From positions 124,001 to 188,000 of the forward strand of contig NZ_VUMG01000001.1 in NCBI RefSeq assembly GCF_009696315.1: 64,000 bases of DNA. The letters are read 5' to 3'. The translations under genes and the position numbers were made by a program. The DNA comes from Cutibacterium porci. GTDB lineage: Bacteria > Actinomycetota > Actinomycetes > Propionibacteriales > Propionibacteriaceae. How positions within the stretch are numbered: the first letter of the stretch is position 1; every line of letters starts with the position of its first letter. The notes beneath the pieces were generated by a model that worked only from the letters and a program-made list of their open reading frames with translations, did no database searches and was not told where the DNA came from. Shown here in pieces: positions 28,273 through 36,929 of this stretch.

Positions 28273-28908
28273 GTGAGGATCGAAAACATTCCCACACGGC
28301 TGCTCGTGTGGCACGAACAGACCGATCCGCACAAGCTCCTACACATCAGGAACGCCGTCGAGGACGACGCACCGCTGCCCCCCATCGAGGCCATGGCCAT
28401 CGGCCACAGGTTCCTCGTCCTCGACGGCGCCCATCGCGCACAGGCTCATCATGAGAGCCACCTGCCCCACATCCGCGCGCGTCTGCACACCTTGCCGTTG
28501 ACGGCGGAGGTCCCCGGGTGGAGTCACGCGATCCCACTTGACGCTGCGATCAGGCTGGCTCGACTCGCACTGCCCGCCGGCAACCGCGGCCAGGCAGACA
28601 TCGTCATCAATGGAGTGCGCCGTCACCTCGGCACCACCTCGCGACGACTGCGGGACCAGTACCTCTTTAGTCACAAGATCGCCCGCATCGCCTATGCCCA
28701 TGGCATCACGCCTCTCGAGCCGGACAGCTGCGTCGAGCACGCCCACGACTCGATCGTCATGACGTGGCAACCCCCGAATCTGGGCGATTTATGGGCCATG
28801 GCCAACGACATGGGACCGCTGCCGGCAACCGTCACCCGGTTCGCTCCCCTCCTGGCCCATGGCTCCGTCAACACATCGACGATGACACCCGTCATCCCCG
28901 CGGCGTGA
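28273..28908 (+). CDS. ParB/Srx-fold protein, likely SbnI-like free serine kinase
   Basis: About 211 residues from a GTG at 28273 with GGAGAGG nine bases upstream; an in-frame GTG at 28186 would extend it by 29 residues into the palindrome. The N-terminal half has the ParB-superfamily pattern ending in RFLVLDGAHRAQAHH (DGAHR at about residues 51-55). SbnI of staphyloferrin B and archaeal SerK, which make O-phospho-L-serine, are ParB-superfamily proteins with this kind of DGxHR motif. As SbnA- and SbnB-like genes follow in the same cluster, the likely role is to supply O-phosphoserine. A DNA-binding or nuclease role cannot be excluded from sequence. Confidence 0.65.
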   Translation: MRIENIPTRLLVWHEQTDPHKLLHIRNAVEDDAPLPPIEAMAIGHRFLVLDGAHRAQAHHESHLPHIRARLHTLPLTAEVPGWSHAIPLDAAIRLARLALPAGNRGQADIVINGVRRHLGTTSRRLRDQYLFSHKIARIAYAHGITPLEPDSCVEHAHDSIVMTWQPPNLGDLWAMANDMGPLPATVTRFAPLLAHGSVNTSTMTPVIPAA

Positions 28909-29006
28909 CGCCGCACCCCAGTTCTGCCCCAAAGCTGGATTCAGACTCATCACCGCAGCAACACTCGTGACGGACGAGAAATTCAGCGATTCCCCCAGGA
29001 GAAATC

Positions 29007-29906
29007 ATGGTCACCAGTACAAGTCCTCTCACTGTGACAAATGTGTCGAAATCATTTAAGGGTTCCGCCGGTGAAACCATCCACGCTGTGCAGGATATTT
29101 CCTTCACCATTGGTCGTGGCGAGGTCGTTGCCTTTCTCGGACCGAACGGCGCCGGAAAGTCGACCACCATCGACATGGCCCTCGGACTGACCCGCCCCGA
29201 CAGCGGCCGGATCCAGGTCTTCGGCACCGATCCGCTCAAGGCCGCCCGCTCCGGGCGCTGCACCGCCATGACCCAGACCGGCGGTCTTCTCCCTGACATG
29301 ACGATCCGTCAGACGATGGAAATCATCTCGTCCCTGTACCGCGGCTCCGACATGAACACCTGCATGGAACGAGCGAGGCTCACCCACTTGGCCAACCGTC
29401 AAGTGTCCAAGTGCTCCGGCGGTGAACGTCAGCGCCTGCGTTTCGCCCTGGCGCTGCTGCCCGACCCCGACTTCCTCATCCTCGACGAGCCCACCGCGGG
29501 CATGGACGTCGAGGCTCGCCGGGACTTCTGGGACGAGATCCACGAGGACACCCGCCGCGGCCGCACCATCCTCTTCGCCACCCACTACCTCGGTGAGGTC
29601 GACGAATTCGCCGACCGGGTCATCCTCATCAAGGAGGGCCGAATCATCGCCGACGACACCTCCGACGCCATCCGCACCCTCTCTGGCGGCTGCACCGTCA
29701 CGGCGACCATCCCGAACTTCTCCCTCACCCAGCTCGACCTGCCCGGCACCCAGCTCATCAAGCAAGACGGCAGCCGAATCAACCTGCATCATCCCGACTC
29801 CGACGCCCTGGCCTCGAAGGTCATGCAGCTCGGAGGAACTGACCTGCGCGTCGTCCCTCGAAGCCTCGACGACGCTTTCCTCGCCCTCACCTCCAAGGAG
29901 TCCTGA
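29007..29906 (+). CDS. ABC transporter ATPase
   Basis: A 299-residue ABC ATPase of the DrrA/drug-export type. Walker A is GPNGAGKST (residues 45-53), the signature is SGGERQRLRFA, Walker B is PDFLILDEPTAGMD, and the switch histidine is in ATHYLGE. The extra C-terminal 70 residues are typical of export ATPases. Start ATG is preceded by CAGGAG. The permease gene begins one base after the stop. It probably exports or gives self-resistance to the cluster product. Confidence 0.92.
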   Translation: MVTSTSPLTVTNVSKSFKGSAGETIHAVQDISFTIGRGEVVAFLGPNGAGKSTTIDMALGLTRPDSGRIQVFGTDPLKAARSGRCTAMTQTGGLLPDMTIRQTMEIISSLYRGSDMNTCMERARLTHLANRQVSKCSGGERQRLRFALALLPDPDFLILDEPTAGMDVEARRDFWDEIHEDTRRGRTILFATHYLGEVDEFADRVILIKEGRIIADDTSDAIRTLSGGCTVTATIPNFSLTQLDLPGTQLIKQDGSRINLHHPDSDALASKVMQLGGTDLRVVPRSLDDAFLALTSKES

Positions 29907-29907
29907 C

Positions 29908-30705
29908 ATGACCGCTGCACAGACCATCGCGCCAGCTATCGCTCGCCGTCCCCGTCGTCAGTCCTCGATCTCCCTCAAGTACCTCTGGTGCGAACTGCGC
30001 CGCCCATTTCGCCGCTCGACGCTGATCTTCAACCTCGCGCTGCCCGTCGTGCTCTATCTCGCGCTTTTTCGCACCAACCATTCCGCCAATCTGCCGGGAG
30101 GCAACTTCGCGATGTGGATGATGATCGGCATCGCCGTCTATGGTGCGGCAACCTCCGCCACCAGCTACGCGGCGTCGATTTCTGTCGACGAGGCCAACGG
30201 CTGGACCCGCACCATCCGCCTCACCCCGTTGTCGTCGGTGGGTTATGTGCTCATCAAGGTGCTGTGCGCCATGGTGATGGCTCTGGCCCCCACCCTGCTC
30301 ATCGGCATCCTCGGCATGCTGACCGGAGCCCACGGCACCCTGCGTGCCTGGGTCGTCGGACTGACGGCTGCCTGGCTCAGCTCGGCAATTTTCTCCGCCT
30401 TCGGACTGGCGATCGGCCTGTCCCTGCGCCCCGACGTCGTCATGCACATCCCCGGCCTGGTCATCACCGGACTCGCGTTCCTCGGCAACGTCTTCATCCC
30501 CCTCTCCGGGACGATGCTCACCATCGGCCGCTGGAGCCCCGCCTACGGCATCACCGCTCTGGCCCGCTACCCGCTGACCAACGGCATGGACATCGGCGGT
30601 GGCCACGACTCCCTGTCCGCAGCCATCATCGGCACCCTGTGCTGGTTCGCAGGGTTCGTCTTCTGGGCGTCGCGCCGGTTCGGCAAGAGCACCGGTCGTC
30701 AGTGA
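29908..30705 (+). CDS. ABC-2 type transporter permease
   Basis: A 265-residue membrane protein with about six hydrophobic segments and the ABC-2 layout: a cytoplasmic N-terminus of about 30 residues, a first segment (LIFNLALPVVLYLALF), a central TIRLTPLSSVGYVLIKVL region and the late motif SPAYGITALARYPLTNG. It is the membrane partner of the ATPase just upstream. Start ATG at 29908, with AAGGAG eight bases upstream inside the ATPase gene. Longer in-frame versions run antisense-like through the ATPase gene and are not real. Confidence 0.9.
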   Translation: MTAAQTIAPAIARRPRRQSSISLKYLWCELRRPFRRSTLIFNLALPVVLYLALFRTNHSANLPGGNFAMWMMIGIAVYGAATSATSYAASISVDEANGWTRTIRLTPLSSVGYVLIKVLCAMVMALAPTLLIGILGMLTGAHGTLRAWVVGLTAAWLSSAIFSAFGLAIGLSLRPDVVMHIPGLVITGLAFLGNVFIPLSGTMLTIGRWSPAYGITALARYPLTNGMDIGGGHDSLSAAIIGTLCWFAGFVFWASRRFGKSTGRQ

Positions 30706-30733
30706 CATTTCGACCTGCGAAAGGAACAATGCG

Positions 30734-31663
30734 ATGAACCGCATCGCCGTCGTCGCTGCCGGACAAGGCGCGCAGAAACCTCGCATGCTCACCGGGTGGC
30801 TCAAGCTTCCGGGTGTCCGAGAAGCCGTCACCTCCTGGTCGGAACAGGCAGACGTCGATCTCATCGAACTCGGCACCAAGGCCGACGCCGACACGTTGGC
30901 GGCTACCGAGAACGCGCAGCCGATCCTGGTGTGCCTCGGTGTCCTCATCTCGGACATGCTGGCCGACAAGGACCTCGTGCTCGCGGGTCATTCCGTCGGC
31001 GAATTGACGGCAGCCTGTCTCGCGGGCGTCGTCGATCCGGGAACGGCGGTGACCCTCGCCCGTCGACGTGGACTTGCGATGGCGCGAGCATGCGCTGCCG
31101 AACCCACGACCATGGCTGCCGTCATCGGCGGTAATCCGGACGACGTGGTCTCGCGCCTGACAGACCTCGGTCTCAGCGCCGCCAACATCAATGGTGCCGG
31201 GCAGATCGTCGCTGCCGGACCGGTCGACGCCGTCGCCAAGCTCGTCGCAGAACCACCCGCCGGGACTGCTGTGAAGCAACTGCATGTCGCCGGGGCCTTC
31301 CACACCGCGTACATGGAACCTGCCCAGGAAGCATTCGCCCAGGCCGCTCATGAGATCACCTTCTCGGACCCGAAGTACCCGATCATCTCGAATCTCGACG
31401 GTCAGGAGGTGCGCTCGGGTGACGAGCTGCGCGATCGACTCATCGCCCAGGTAACAGCTCCCGTCCGATGGGATCTGTGCCTCAAGCAGCTGGCGGCACG
31501 ACAGCCTGACCTTGCGATCTCAGCACCGCCGGGAAAGGTCCAGGCCTCCCTGCTCTCGCGTCAGATCCCTAGCCTTCGGACCCTCTGCGTCACCACGCCT
31601 CGTGACGCCACCCAGGCAGCTGCACAGCTCGAAGAACTCTCCCCGGTTCTACAGGAGGCGTGA
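30734..31663 (+). CDS. FabD-like malonyl-CoA:ACP acyltransferase
   Basis: A 309-residue acyltransferase that would load malonyl (or a starter acyl) units onto the cluster's carrier proteins. It has the oxyanion motif GQGAQ (residues 10-14), the nucleophile serine S87 in GHSVGE and the catalytic histidine in VAGAFHTAYM, in order and spacing normal for FabD. Start ATG at 30734 with AAGGAA just upstream. The stop overlaps the start of the AMP-ligase gene. Having its own copy suggests the cluster does not depend on primary FabD. Confidence 0.9.
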   Translation: MNRIAVVAAGQGAQKPRMLTGWLKLPGVREAVTSWSEQADVDLIELGTKADADTLAATENAQPILVCLGVLISDMLADKDLVLAGHSVGELTAACLAGVVDPGTAVTLARRRGLAMARACAAEPTTMAAVIGGNPDDVVSRLTDLGLSAANINGAGQIVAAGPVDAVAKLVAEPPAGTAVKQLHVAGAFHTAYMEPAQEAFAQAAHEITFSDPKYPIISNLDGQEVRSGDELRDRLIAQVTAPVRWDLCLKQLAARQPDLAISAPPGKVQASLLSRQIPSLRTLCVTTPRDATQAAAQLEELSPVLQEA

Positions 31664-33126
31664 TGCTCATCCCGGAATACTTCCTCGAAACTTGCTCCCG
31701 ACGCCCCGAGCATCCTGCGATCATCGACCGCGACGAGGTCGTGACGTGGTCCAGCCTCGCAGTCCGCATCGAGGCGGTCCGGCGCTGGTTGCGCGATAAC
31801 GGGGTGCGACGCCACGACCGGGTCGTCCTTCAGGCCCCCACCAACGTGACCACCGTCTGCCTGGTGTGGGCGTGTCTGCTCGATGGACTCACCGTCGTCC
31901 CGGTCCACCAGGACCTCACTCCGACCCAGGTGCAGCATGTAATCGACGACTGCGACCCCGCATTGGTCTGCGCAAGCACAGACCTCGTCGAAGCAGTCAC
32001 CGTCCCCAACGGGCACGCCGTTACTCCCCCGACGGGGTTAGTCCACGCCGACCTCGATCCTTGTCCTTCCCGAGCTGACGCCGACGATCTGGCACTCCTC
32101 ATCTACACGTCGGGCACCACGGGAGCTCCCAAGGGAATCAGGTGTCCCCACCGGCAGGTGGCCACCGCAGCACGAACCGTCCACGACTGCTTGGGGTACC
32201 GGGAGGACGACGTCATTCTCTGCCGCCTTCCGTTGTCCTTCGACTACGGGCTCTACCAGGTCCTCATGTCAGCCATCCGCGGTGGGACCGTCGTCCTCCA
32301 CGGTGGTGGGCCTCGCGACCGCAATCTCGTGCGTGACATCGCTTGTCACGGCGTCACCGTGGTCCCGGTCGTACCGTCGATGGCAGCGATGCTGCTCACC
32401 CTGCAGCGCCGCGATCGGTTGGAGACAACGATCCGGCTGTTCACCAACACCGGAGCTCGCTTGTCCCCCGAGGTCGCCGATCAGCTTCTCGCCGCTTTCC
32501 CCGGATCCCAGTACGCCTCGATGTACGGCATGACCGAGTGCAAGCGCATCTCGATCCTTCCGGTCGACGAGTACAAAGACCATCCGGACAGCGTCGGCAG
32601 AGCCCTACCCGGTACGCGAGTACAGATCGTCAATGACTGTGGTGTCGCGCTCCCGGCCGGCGAACACGGGGAGATCACGGTGTCCGGCCAGACAGTGATG
32701 GACGGTTATTGGAACGTCCCTAACACCTCTACCGGCCGATTCCGGCCTACTCCCGATGGACTCACCCTCTTCACCGGAGACCGAGGGTGGATGGATCCGG
32801 ACGGGCGCATCCACCTCTTGGGACGTGACGACGACATCGTCAAGCACCACGGCGTGAGGATCTGCCTGCAGGAGATCGAGGTGGCGGCCGAGGCCATCCC
32901 GGGTGTCGACGCGGTCATCGCCCTCAAGCCCGACTCTGACTCTGCGCCACTCGAGGTCGCCTACTGCGGGACTGCCAGCCCAGAGTTCCTCGCACAGCAA
33001 TTCGACCTCGTCCTCGACCGCGCTCGACGACCCCAACTCATCCACCTGCTACCTCAGATCCCCCTGACCCGCAACGGAAAACCAGATCGAGCAGCTGCCG
33101 CCGCGGCCGTCCACGCACGGTCGTGA
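31663..33126 (+). CDS. AMP-dependent acyl/aminoacyl ligase (ANL superfamily)
   Basis: A 487-residue adenylate-forming enzyme. Core motifs are all present: LLIYTSGTTGAPKGI (ATP loop), SMYGMTECKRI, TGDRGWMDPDGRIHLLGRDDD (about residues 367-387, hinge) and the C-terminal catalytic lysine in LTRNGKPDR. It probably activates a carboxylic or amino acid and loads it on the small carrier protein encoded next. The substrate is unknown; diaminopropionate or a derived acid is one possibility given the neighbours. The start at 31663 follows AGGAGG and overlaps the fabD-like stop. Confidence 0.88.
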   Translation: MLIPEYFLETCSRRPEHPAIIDRDEVVTWSSLAVRIEAVRRWLRDNGVRRHDRVVLQAPTNVTTVCLVWACLLDGLTVVPVHQDLTPTQVQHVIDDCDPALVCASTDLVEAVTVPNGHAVTPPTGLVHADLDPCPSRADADDLALLIYTSGTTGAPKGIRCPHRQVATAARTVHDCLGYREDDVILCRLPLSFDYGLYQVLMSAIRGGTVVLHGGGPRDRNLVRDIACHGVTVVPVVPSMAAMLLTLQRRDRLETTIRLFTNTGARLSPEVADQLLAAFPGSQYASMYGMTECKRISILPVDEYKDHPDSVGRALPGTRVQIVNDCGVALPAGEHGEITVSGQTVMDGYWNVPNTSTGRFRPTPDGLTLFTGDRGWMDPDGRIHLLGRDDDIVKHHGVRICLQEIEVAAEAIPGVDAVIALKPDSDSAPLEVAYCGTASPEFLAQQFDLVLDRARRPQLIHLLPQIPLTRNGKPDRAAAAAAVHARS

Positions 33127-33197
33127 CGTGCGGTTCCTCGTCCCACAGATGCTCCACCCGGCAGACGCCCCGCCTCACAGATGGAAGGAAACCTCTC

Positions 33198-33431
33198 ATG
33201 ACCCAGGCCGAGTTCAACCAGTTCATCGAAACCACCTGCTCAGCGACGATTCTTGACGCCGATCGCCCCTTCGTCGATCAAGGCATCGACTCGCTCGGAA
33301 TGCTCACCCTCATGGTGGCCGTCGAGGACCAGCTCGGGATTGAGCTCGACCCCGAAGCCCTCGCCGACGGCCGCGGCTCGACCCCGTCCGGCCTGCTTTC
33401 CCTCATCGAACAGTCGAAGGCGACGGTGTGA
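33198..33431 (+). CDS. Acyl carrier protein 1
   Basis: A 77-residue carrier protein. The phosphopantetheine attachment serine is S32 in DQGIDSLGMLTLM, with the usual acidic helix II after it. Start ATG at 33198 with AAGGAAA upstream; a longer in-frame reading from 33123 overlaps the ligase gene. It sits directly behind the AMP ligase, so it most likely carries the starter unit, while the second carrier protein serves elongation. This division is inferred from gene order. Confidence 0.88.
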   Translation: MTQAEFNQFIETTCSATILDADRPFVDQGIDSLGMLTLMVAVEDQLGIELDPEALADGRGSTPSGLLSLIEQSKATV

Positions 33432-33435
33432 CGAC

Positions 33436-34620
33436 ATGACGACCACCACACGTCGCCGCGTGGAGATGCCTCAGTTGTTTGATCGGATCCCCGGAACCAT
33501 CTCCCTGTCCGGTGGCTTGCCTGATCTGACGGTTCTCCCCGCAGCCAAGATCGCCGAATTGACCTCGCGAATGCTACGGCTGGGGTCGCGCACCCTGCTT
33601 CAGTACTCCACCCCGACCGTCTCGTCCTCCCTGATCCCGGCCATCCTCGACCTCGCAGCACGGACCGGTATGACTCCCGATCCGGACCATCTCGTGCCGA
33701 CCGCCGGATCGCAACTGGGCATGATGATGGTCGCCAACATTCTCGACGGCGACGCAATTGTCTGCGACAGCCCCACCTATCCCGGAGCTCTGGCGGCCTG
33801 GGCGTCTGCCGATATGGACCTCATCGGTGTTGCCGGCGACGAGGAAGGACTCAACCCCGACGCCCTGGCCCATACCATCTCCGACCTGCGCGGCAGAGGT
33901 CGTCGTGTCGCGGCCGTGTACACCACCCCCACCTTCCAGAACCCCACTGGTTCGGTGCAGTCCGAGGCTCGTCGCGCCGACATCCTCGAGATCTGCGCCA
34001 GGAACGATCTGCTCGTCATCGAGGACGACCCCTACGGGATGCTCTCCTTCGAGGGTCGTACCTGGCCAGCACTGAAATCTATGGATCCCGACCGGGTCAT
34101 CTACCTGGGCACCTTCTCCAAGGTGTTCGCACCGGGAGTGCGATGCGGATGGATCGATCCCCCGGCAGACCTTGTTGACGATCTTCGCGCCATGTGCGAG
34201 GTCATGACCCTCTCCCCGTCCGCCCTCAACCAGGCCATCATCGGCGAGTACCACCGCCGCCATGGATGGGACGACCTGCTGGAGGCATATCGAGCCTCCT
34301 ACCGAGACCGGGCCCAGGCGCTCAGTCATGCCCTCGAGTCCGAACTGACCCAATCCGGACAGCCGACCACGTGGACGTGGCGGACACCCCAGGGCGGCTT
34401 CTACTTGTGGCTGGAGAACGTCTCCGGTGTCAGCGGAGCTGACGTCGCTCGTCGTGCCGCAGCGAATGGAGTGCGAGTGGTACCCGGCCTCCACTTCGAC
34501 CCCGCGGGGCTCGACTCGCCGTCGATGCGGGTGTCCTTCAGCTACCCGCGCCCGACCGAGTTGACCGAAGGAGCACGACGACTCGCCGCCGCCCTCGTGG
34601 AGACAGGAGTATCAGCATGA
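33436..34620 (+). CDS. PLP-dependent aminotransferase (class I/II)
   Basis: A 394-residue fold-type I aminotransferase of the 2-aminoadipate/LysN-like group (MocR-type catalytic domain without the HTH). Visible features are TAGSQLGMMMVANIL, the region VYTTPTFQNPTGS, the aspartate in IEDDPYGML and the PLP lysine in LGTFSKVFAPGVRCGW. It follows ACP1 by four bases and overlaps the LanB-like gene. It might add or remove an amino group on a starter or on a pathway keto acid; the substrate is unknown. The longer frame upstream overlaps ACP1 and is spurious. Confidence 0.88.
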   Translation: MTTTTRRRVEMPQLFDRIPGTISLSGGLPDLTVLPAAKIAELTSRMLRLGSRTLLQYSTPTVSSSLIPAILDLAARTGMTPDPDHLVPTAGSQLGMMMVANILDGDAIVCDSPTYPGALAAWASADMDLIGVAGDEEGLNPDALAHTISDLRGRGRRVAAVYTTPTFQNPTGSVQSEARRADILEICARNDLLVIEDDPYGMLSFEGRTWPALKSMDPDRVIYLGTFSKVFAPGVRCGWIDPPADLVDDLRAMCEVMTLSPSALNQAIIGEYHRRHGWDDLLEAYRASYRDRAQALSHALESELTQSGQPTTWTWRTPQGGFYLWLENVSGVSGADVARRAAANGVRVVPGLHFDPAGLDSPSMRVSFSYPRPTELTEGARRLAAALVETGVSA

Positions 34621-36929
34621 CCCTCCTGGCAGAAACGACCAAACCCGACGCCCTTCAGCAGACCTTCCCGTGGGGACGCCATGGTCGCCGCGTCTTCGGA
34701 CGAGCACTCCTGCGCAGCGCCGGTTTCCCCGCCGAGGGACTGTCCCTCTTGGAGTCAGATCACGTCCTCGACCTTCTTGACTCATACCTGGCCGGAGACA
34801 TCCCGAAGGCAGAGTTTGAGCAGCAGTACACCGACCATGAGGTGTCGATCACGAACGCCCTCATCTCGCTGCTGCACAACAACGAGGCGCTGTCCACCGC
34901 CATTGCGTGGCAGAACCCCGGAGCATGGCAGACCTTCGGATCCCTCGCCTCGACAGGGAAAACGAACTCGTCACTTCGCCGGAAGGTACGCCTGATCGGT
35001 CTGTACTGGCAGCGGTACTGCTCGAAGGCCGAAACCATCGGGTATTTCGGACCGTCGGACTGGGTGGACGTCAACACCGACGGACCGGCCCTGGAATTCA
35101 CTGCCTCGGATCACCTGGTGGCCCGTTCCCATGTCGCAATGGAGGCCTGGGCTGCCATCGCGATCGGGACGACCTTGGCTGAACGGCCCGAGCTGAAGTG
35201 GTGGATGCCACCGATCCTCTCCCCCGCCGTTGACCTCGATATGGAGACCAGGACGGTGACCGCAGTCGGGCGACAGCCCCGCCGGGTCACCGAAGACGAG
35301 GCAAGGGTTCTCTTCCTCGCCGACGGCACCCGTGCGGCAGCCCAGATCGCCGAGCAGCTCGACATGGCTCCTGAGCATCTGCGCAAGATTCTCACCACCC
35401 ACGAGCGTCGCCACACCGTCATCTGGAACGCCAACATCCCAGTCTCGGTACGTGCCTGGGACATCCTGCACCAGCGTGTGGATCGCATCGGGGATCCTTC
35501 GCTGCGCGATGGGGCGAAGACCGAATTGTCACGATTCGACGAGCTCATGGACGTCATCCGACACGCTCCTGACGCGCGCTCCCTGACCGAGGCGTCCGTT
35601 GCGCTGTCCGAACACTTCGAGACCTTCACGGGCGCATCCTCCGAGCGCCGAGCCGGCCAGGCCTACGCCGCACGCAGTCTGTGTTACCTCGATTGCACAC
35701 GTGCCGGGACGACGACGATCGGGACCGCACTGCTGGAGTCCCTCGACGCCCCCCTCGGCCTCGTGCTGCAGTCAGCCGACTGGTTCGCCGACACCTTGGC
35801 CCAGGAGTACTCCGAGGCGATCACCGAGATCGCGACGCGCAAACAACAGGCCTCCCGCCATCGGCTGTCGATGGCAGACGTGTGGGCATCGACGATGTCG
35901 CTGTTCTGGGGCAACTCCCCCGATCCCCTTGACCGTGCGGTGTCGGAGTTGTCGAGTCGTTGGAACACGATCCTCGAGGGACTTGAACCAGTCGATGGTC
36001 GCATCGACACCACCTCTGCTGCTCTCGCCGCCAAGGTGGACGAGCTGTTCCCGGTGCGCACGCCGATCCCGGAGCTGTCCGTGCACAGCCCGGACCTCCA
36101 AATCATCACCTCCGACGTCGATGAAATCGCAGCCGGGAACGTCACGGCCGTCATGGGCGAGCTGCATGCCTGTCTGAGCAGCCTCGACATGCCGTTCCTT
36201 GACTGGACACTGCCCAGCGGCACCGTCCGGGACCGCATCAACACCGCTGTCAACCTGGAACGATTGGTCCCGCTGTTCCCCGAGACGTGGAGACGAAACA
36301 CCGGTCGGATGGTTCCCGCGACTGTTGGAGTCGGTGATCGTGCCATCGGCTTCACCCGGACCGCTGATCAGGACCGCGCCAACACGTGGTCGATGTCGGC
36401 ACTTCTGTTCGAACAGACCGACGACGGTCTTATGGTGCGTGACCCCTCCGGCAAGCTCTGGACCATTGCACAAGCGTGGAGCGTCCCCATCTCGATGGTT
36501 GCAGCAGACGCCTTCAAGATCGGACTGCCCGGCTCTGACGCTCCCCGGCTCACCATTGACAACCTCGTGGTGTTCCGCCGTACCTGGCGCTTCCCCACCG
36601 AGACGCTCGACGTCCTGCACGGATCATGCGCCCAGCGACACGCTCTGCTGCGTCGGTGGCAGCGGGACAACCATCTCCCGAACCACCTGTTCGTCAAGTT
36701 CGCCTCGGAGCCCAAACCGATCTATTTCTCCTTCGAATCCCCCGTCATGTCAACGATCTTCACACGGTCGTTGCAGCGCGACCTCAAAGAGAATCCTGGC
36801 GGCACGGTGACGATGTCCGAGGTCCTCCCGGAACCGACATCCTCCTGGCTCCACGACACGCATGGACATCACTACGTCCACGAATTCCGTCTTCAGCTGA
36901 CGAAGGATCGACATGACGACAACTGTTGA
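34617..36929 (+). CDS. LanB-like (lantibiotic dehydratase N-domain) protein, no elimination domain
   Basis: A 770-residue protein resembling the glutamylation domain of class I lantibiotic dehydratases. Family-like stretches are LIGLYWQRYCSKAETIGYFG near residue 125-145 and, late in the protein, LPNHLFVKFASEPKPIYFSF, matching the LanB pattern around FVK...KP.Y.DF. There is no C-terminal elimination domain and none encoded separately, as in the peptide aminoacyl-tRNA ligases (PEARLs). It may therefore join an amino acid from aminoacyl-tRNA to a peptide or small molecule rather than dehydrate. Start overlaps the aminotransferase stop, and the end overlaps the SbnA-like gene by 17 bases. Confidence 0.78.
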   Translation: MTLLAETTKPDALQQTFPWGRHGRRVFGRALLRSAGFPAEGLSLLESDHVLDLLDSYLAGDIPKAEFEQQYTDHEVSITNALISLLHNNEALSTAIAWQNPGAWQTFGSLASTGKTNSSLRRKVRLIGLYWQRYCSKAETIGYFGPSDWVDVNTDGPALEFTASDHLVARSHVAMEAWAAIAIGTTLAERPELKWWMPPILSPAVDLDMETRTVTAVGRQPRRVTEDEARVLFLADGTRAAAQIAEQLDMAPEHLRKILTTHERRHTVIWNANIPVSVRAWDILHQRVDRIGDPSLRDGAKTELSRFDELMDVIRHAPDARSLTEASVALSEHFETFTGASSERRAGQAYAARSLCYLDCTRAGTTTIGTALLESLDAPLGLVLQSADWFADTLAQEYSEAITEIATRKQQASRHRLSMADVWASTMSLFWGNSPDPLDRAVSELSSRWNTILEGLEPVDGRIDTTSAALAAKVDELFPVRTPIPELSVHSPDLQIITSDVDEIAAGNVTAVMGELHACLSSLDMPFLDWTLPSGTVRDRINTAVNLERLVPLFPETWRRNTGRMVPATVGVGDRAIGFTRTADQDRANTWSMSALLFEQTDDGLMVRDPSGKLWTIAQAWSVPISMVAADAFKIGLPGSDAPRLTIDNLVVFRRTWRFPTETLDVLHGSCAQRHALLRRWQRDNHLPNHLFVKFASEPKPIYFSFESPVMSTIFTRSLQRDLKENPGGTVTMSEVLPEPTSSWLHDTHGHHYVHEFRLQLTKDRHDDNC

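Noticed and set aside
34617-36929. Reading the cluster as a class I lanthipeptide locus because of the LanB-like protein
   Set aside because: There is no elimination domain and no separate LanC. LanKC is present and the precursor has a class III leader, so class III fits better.
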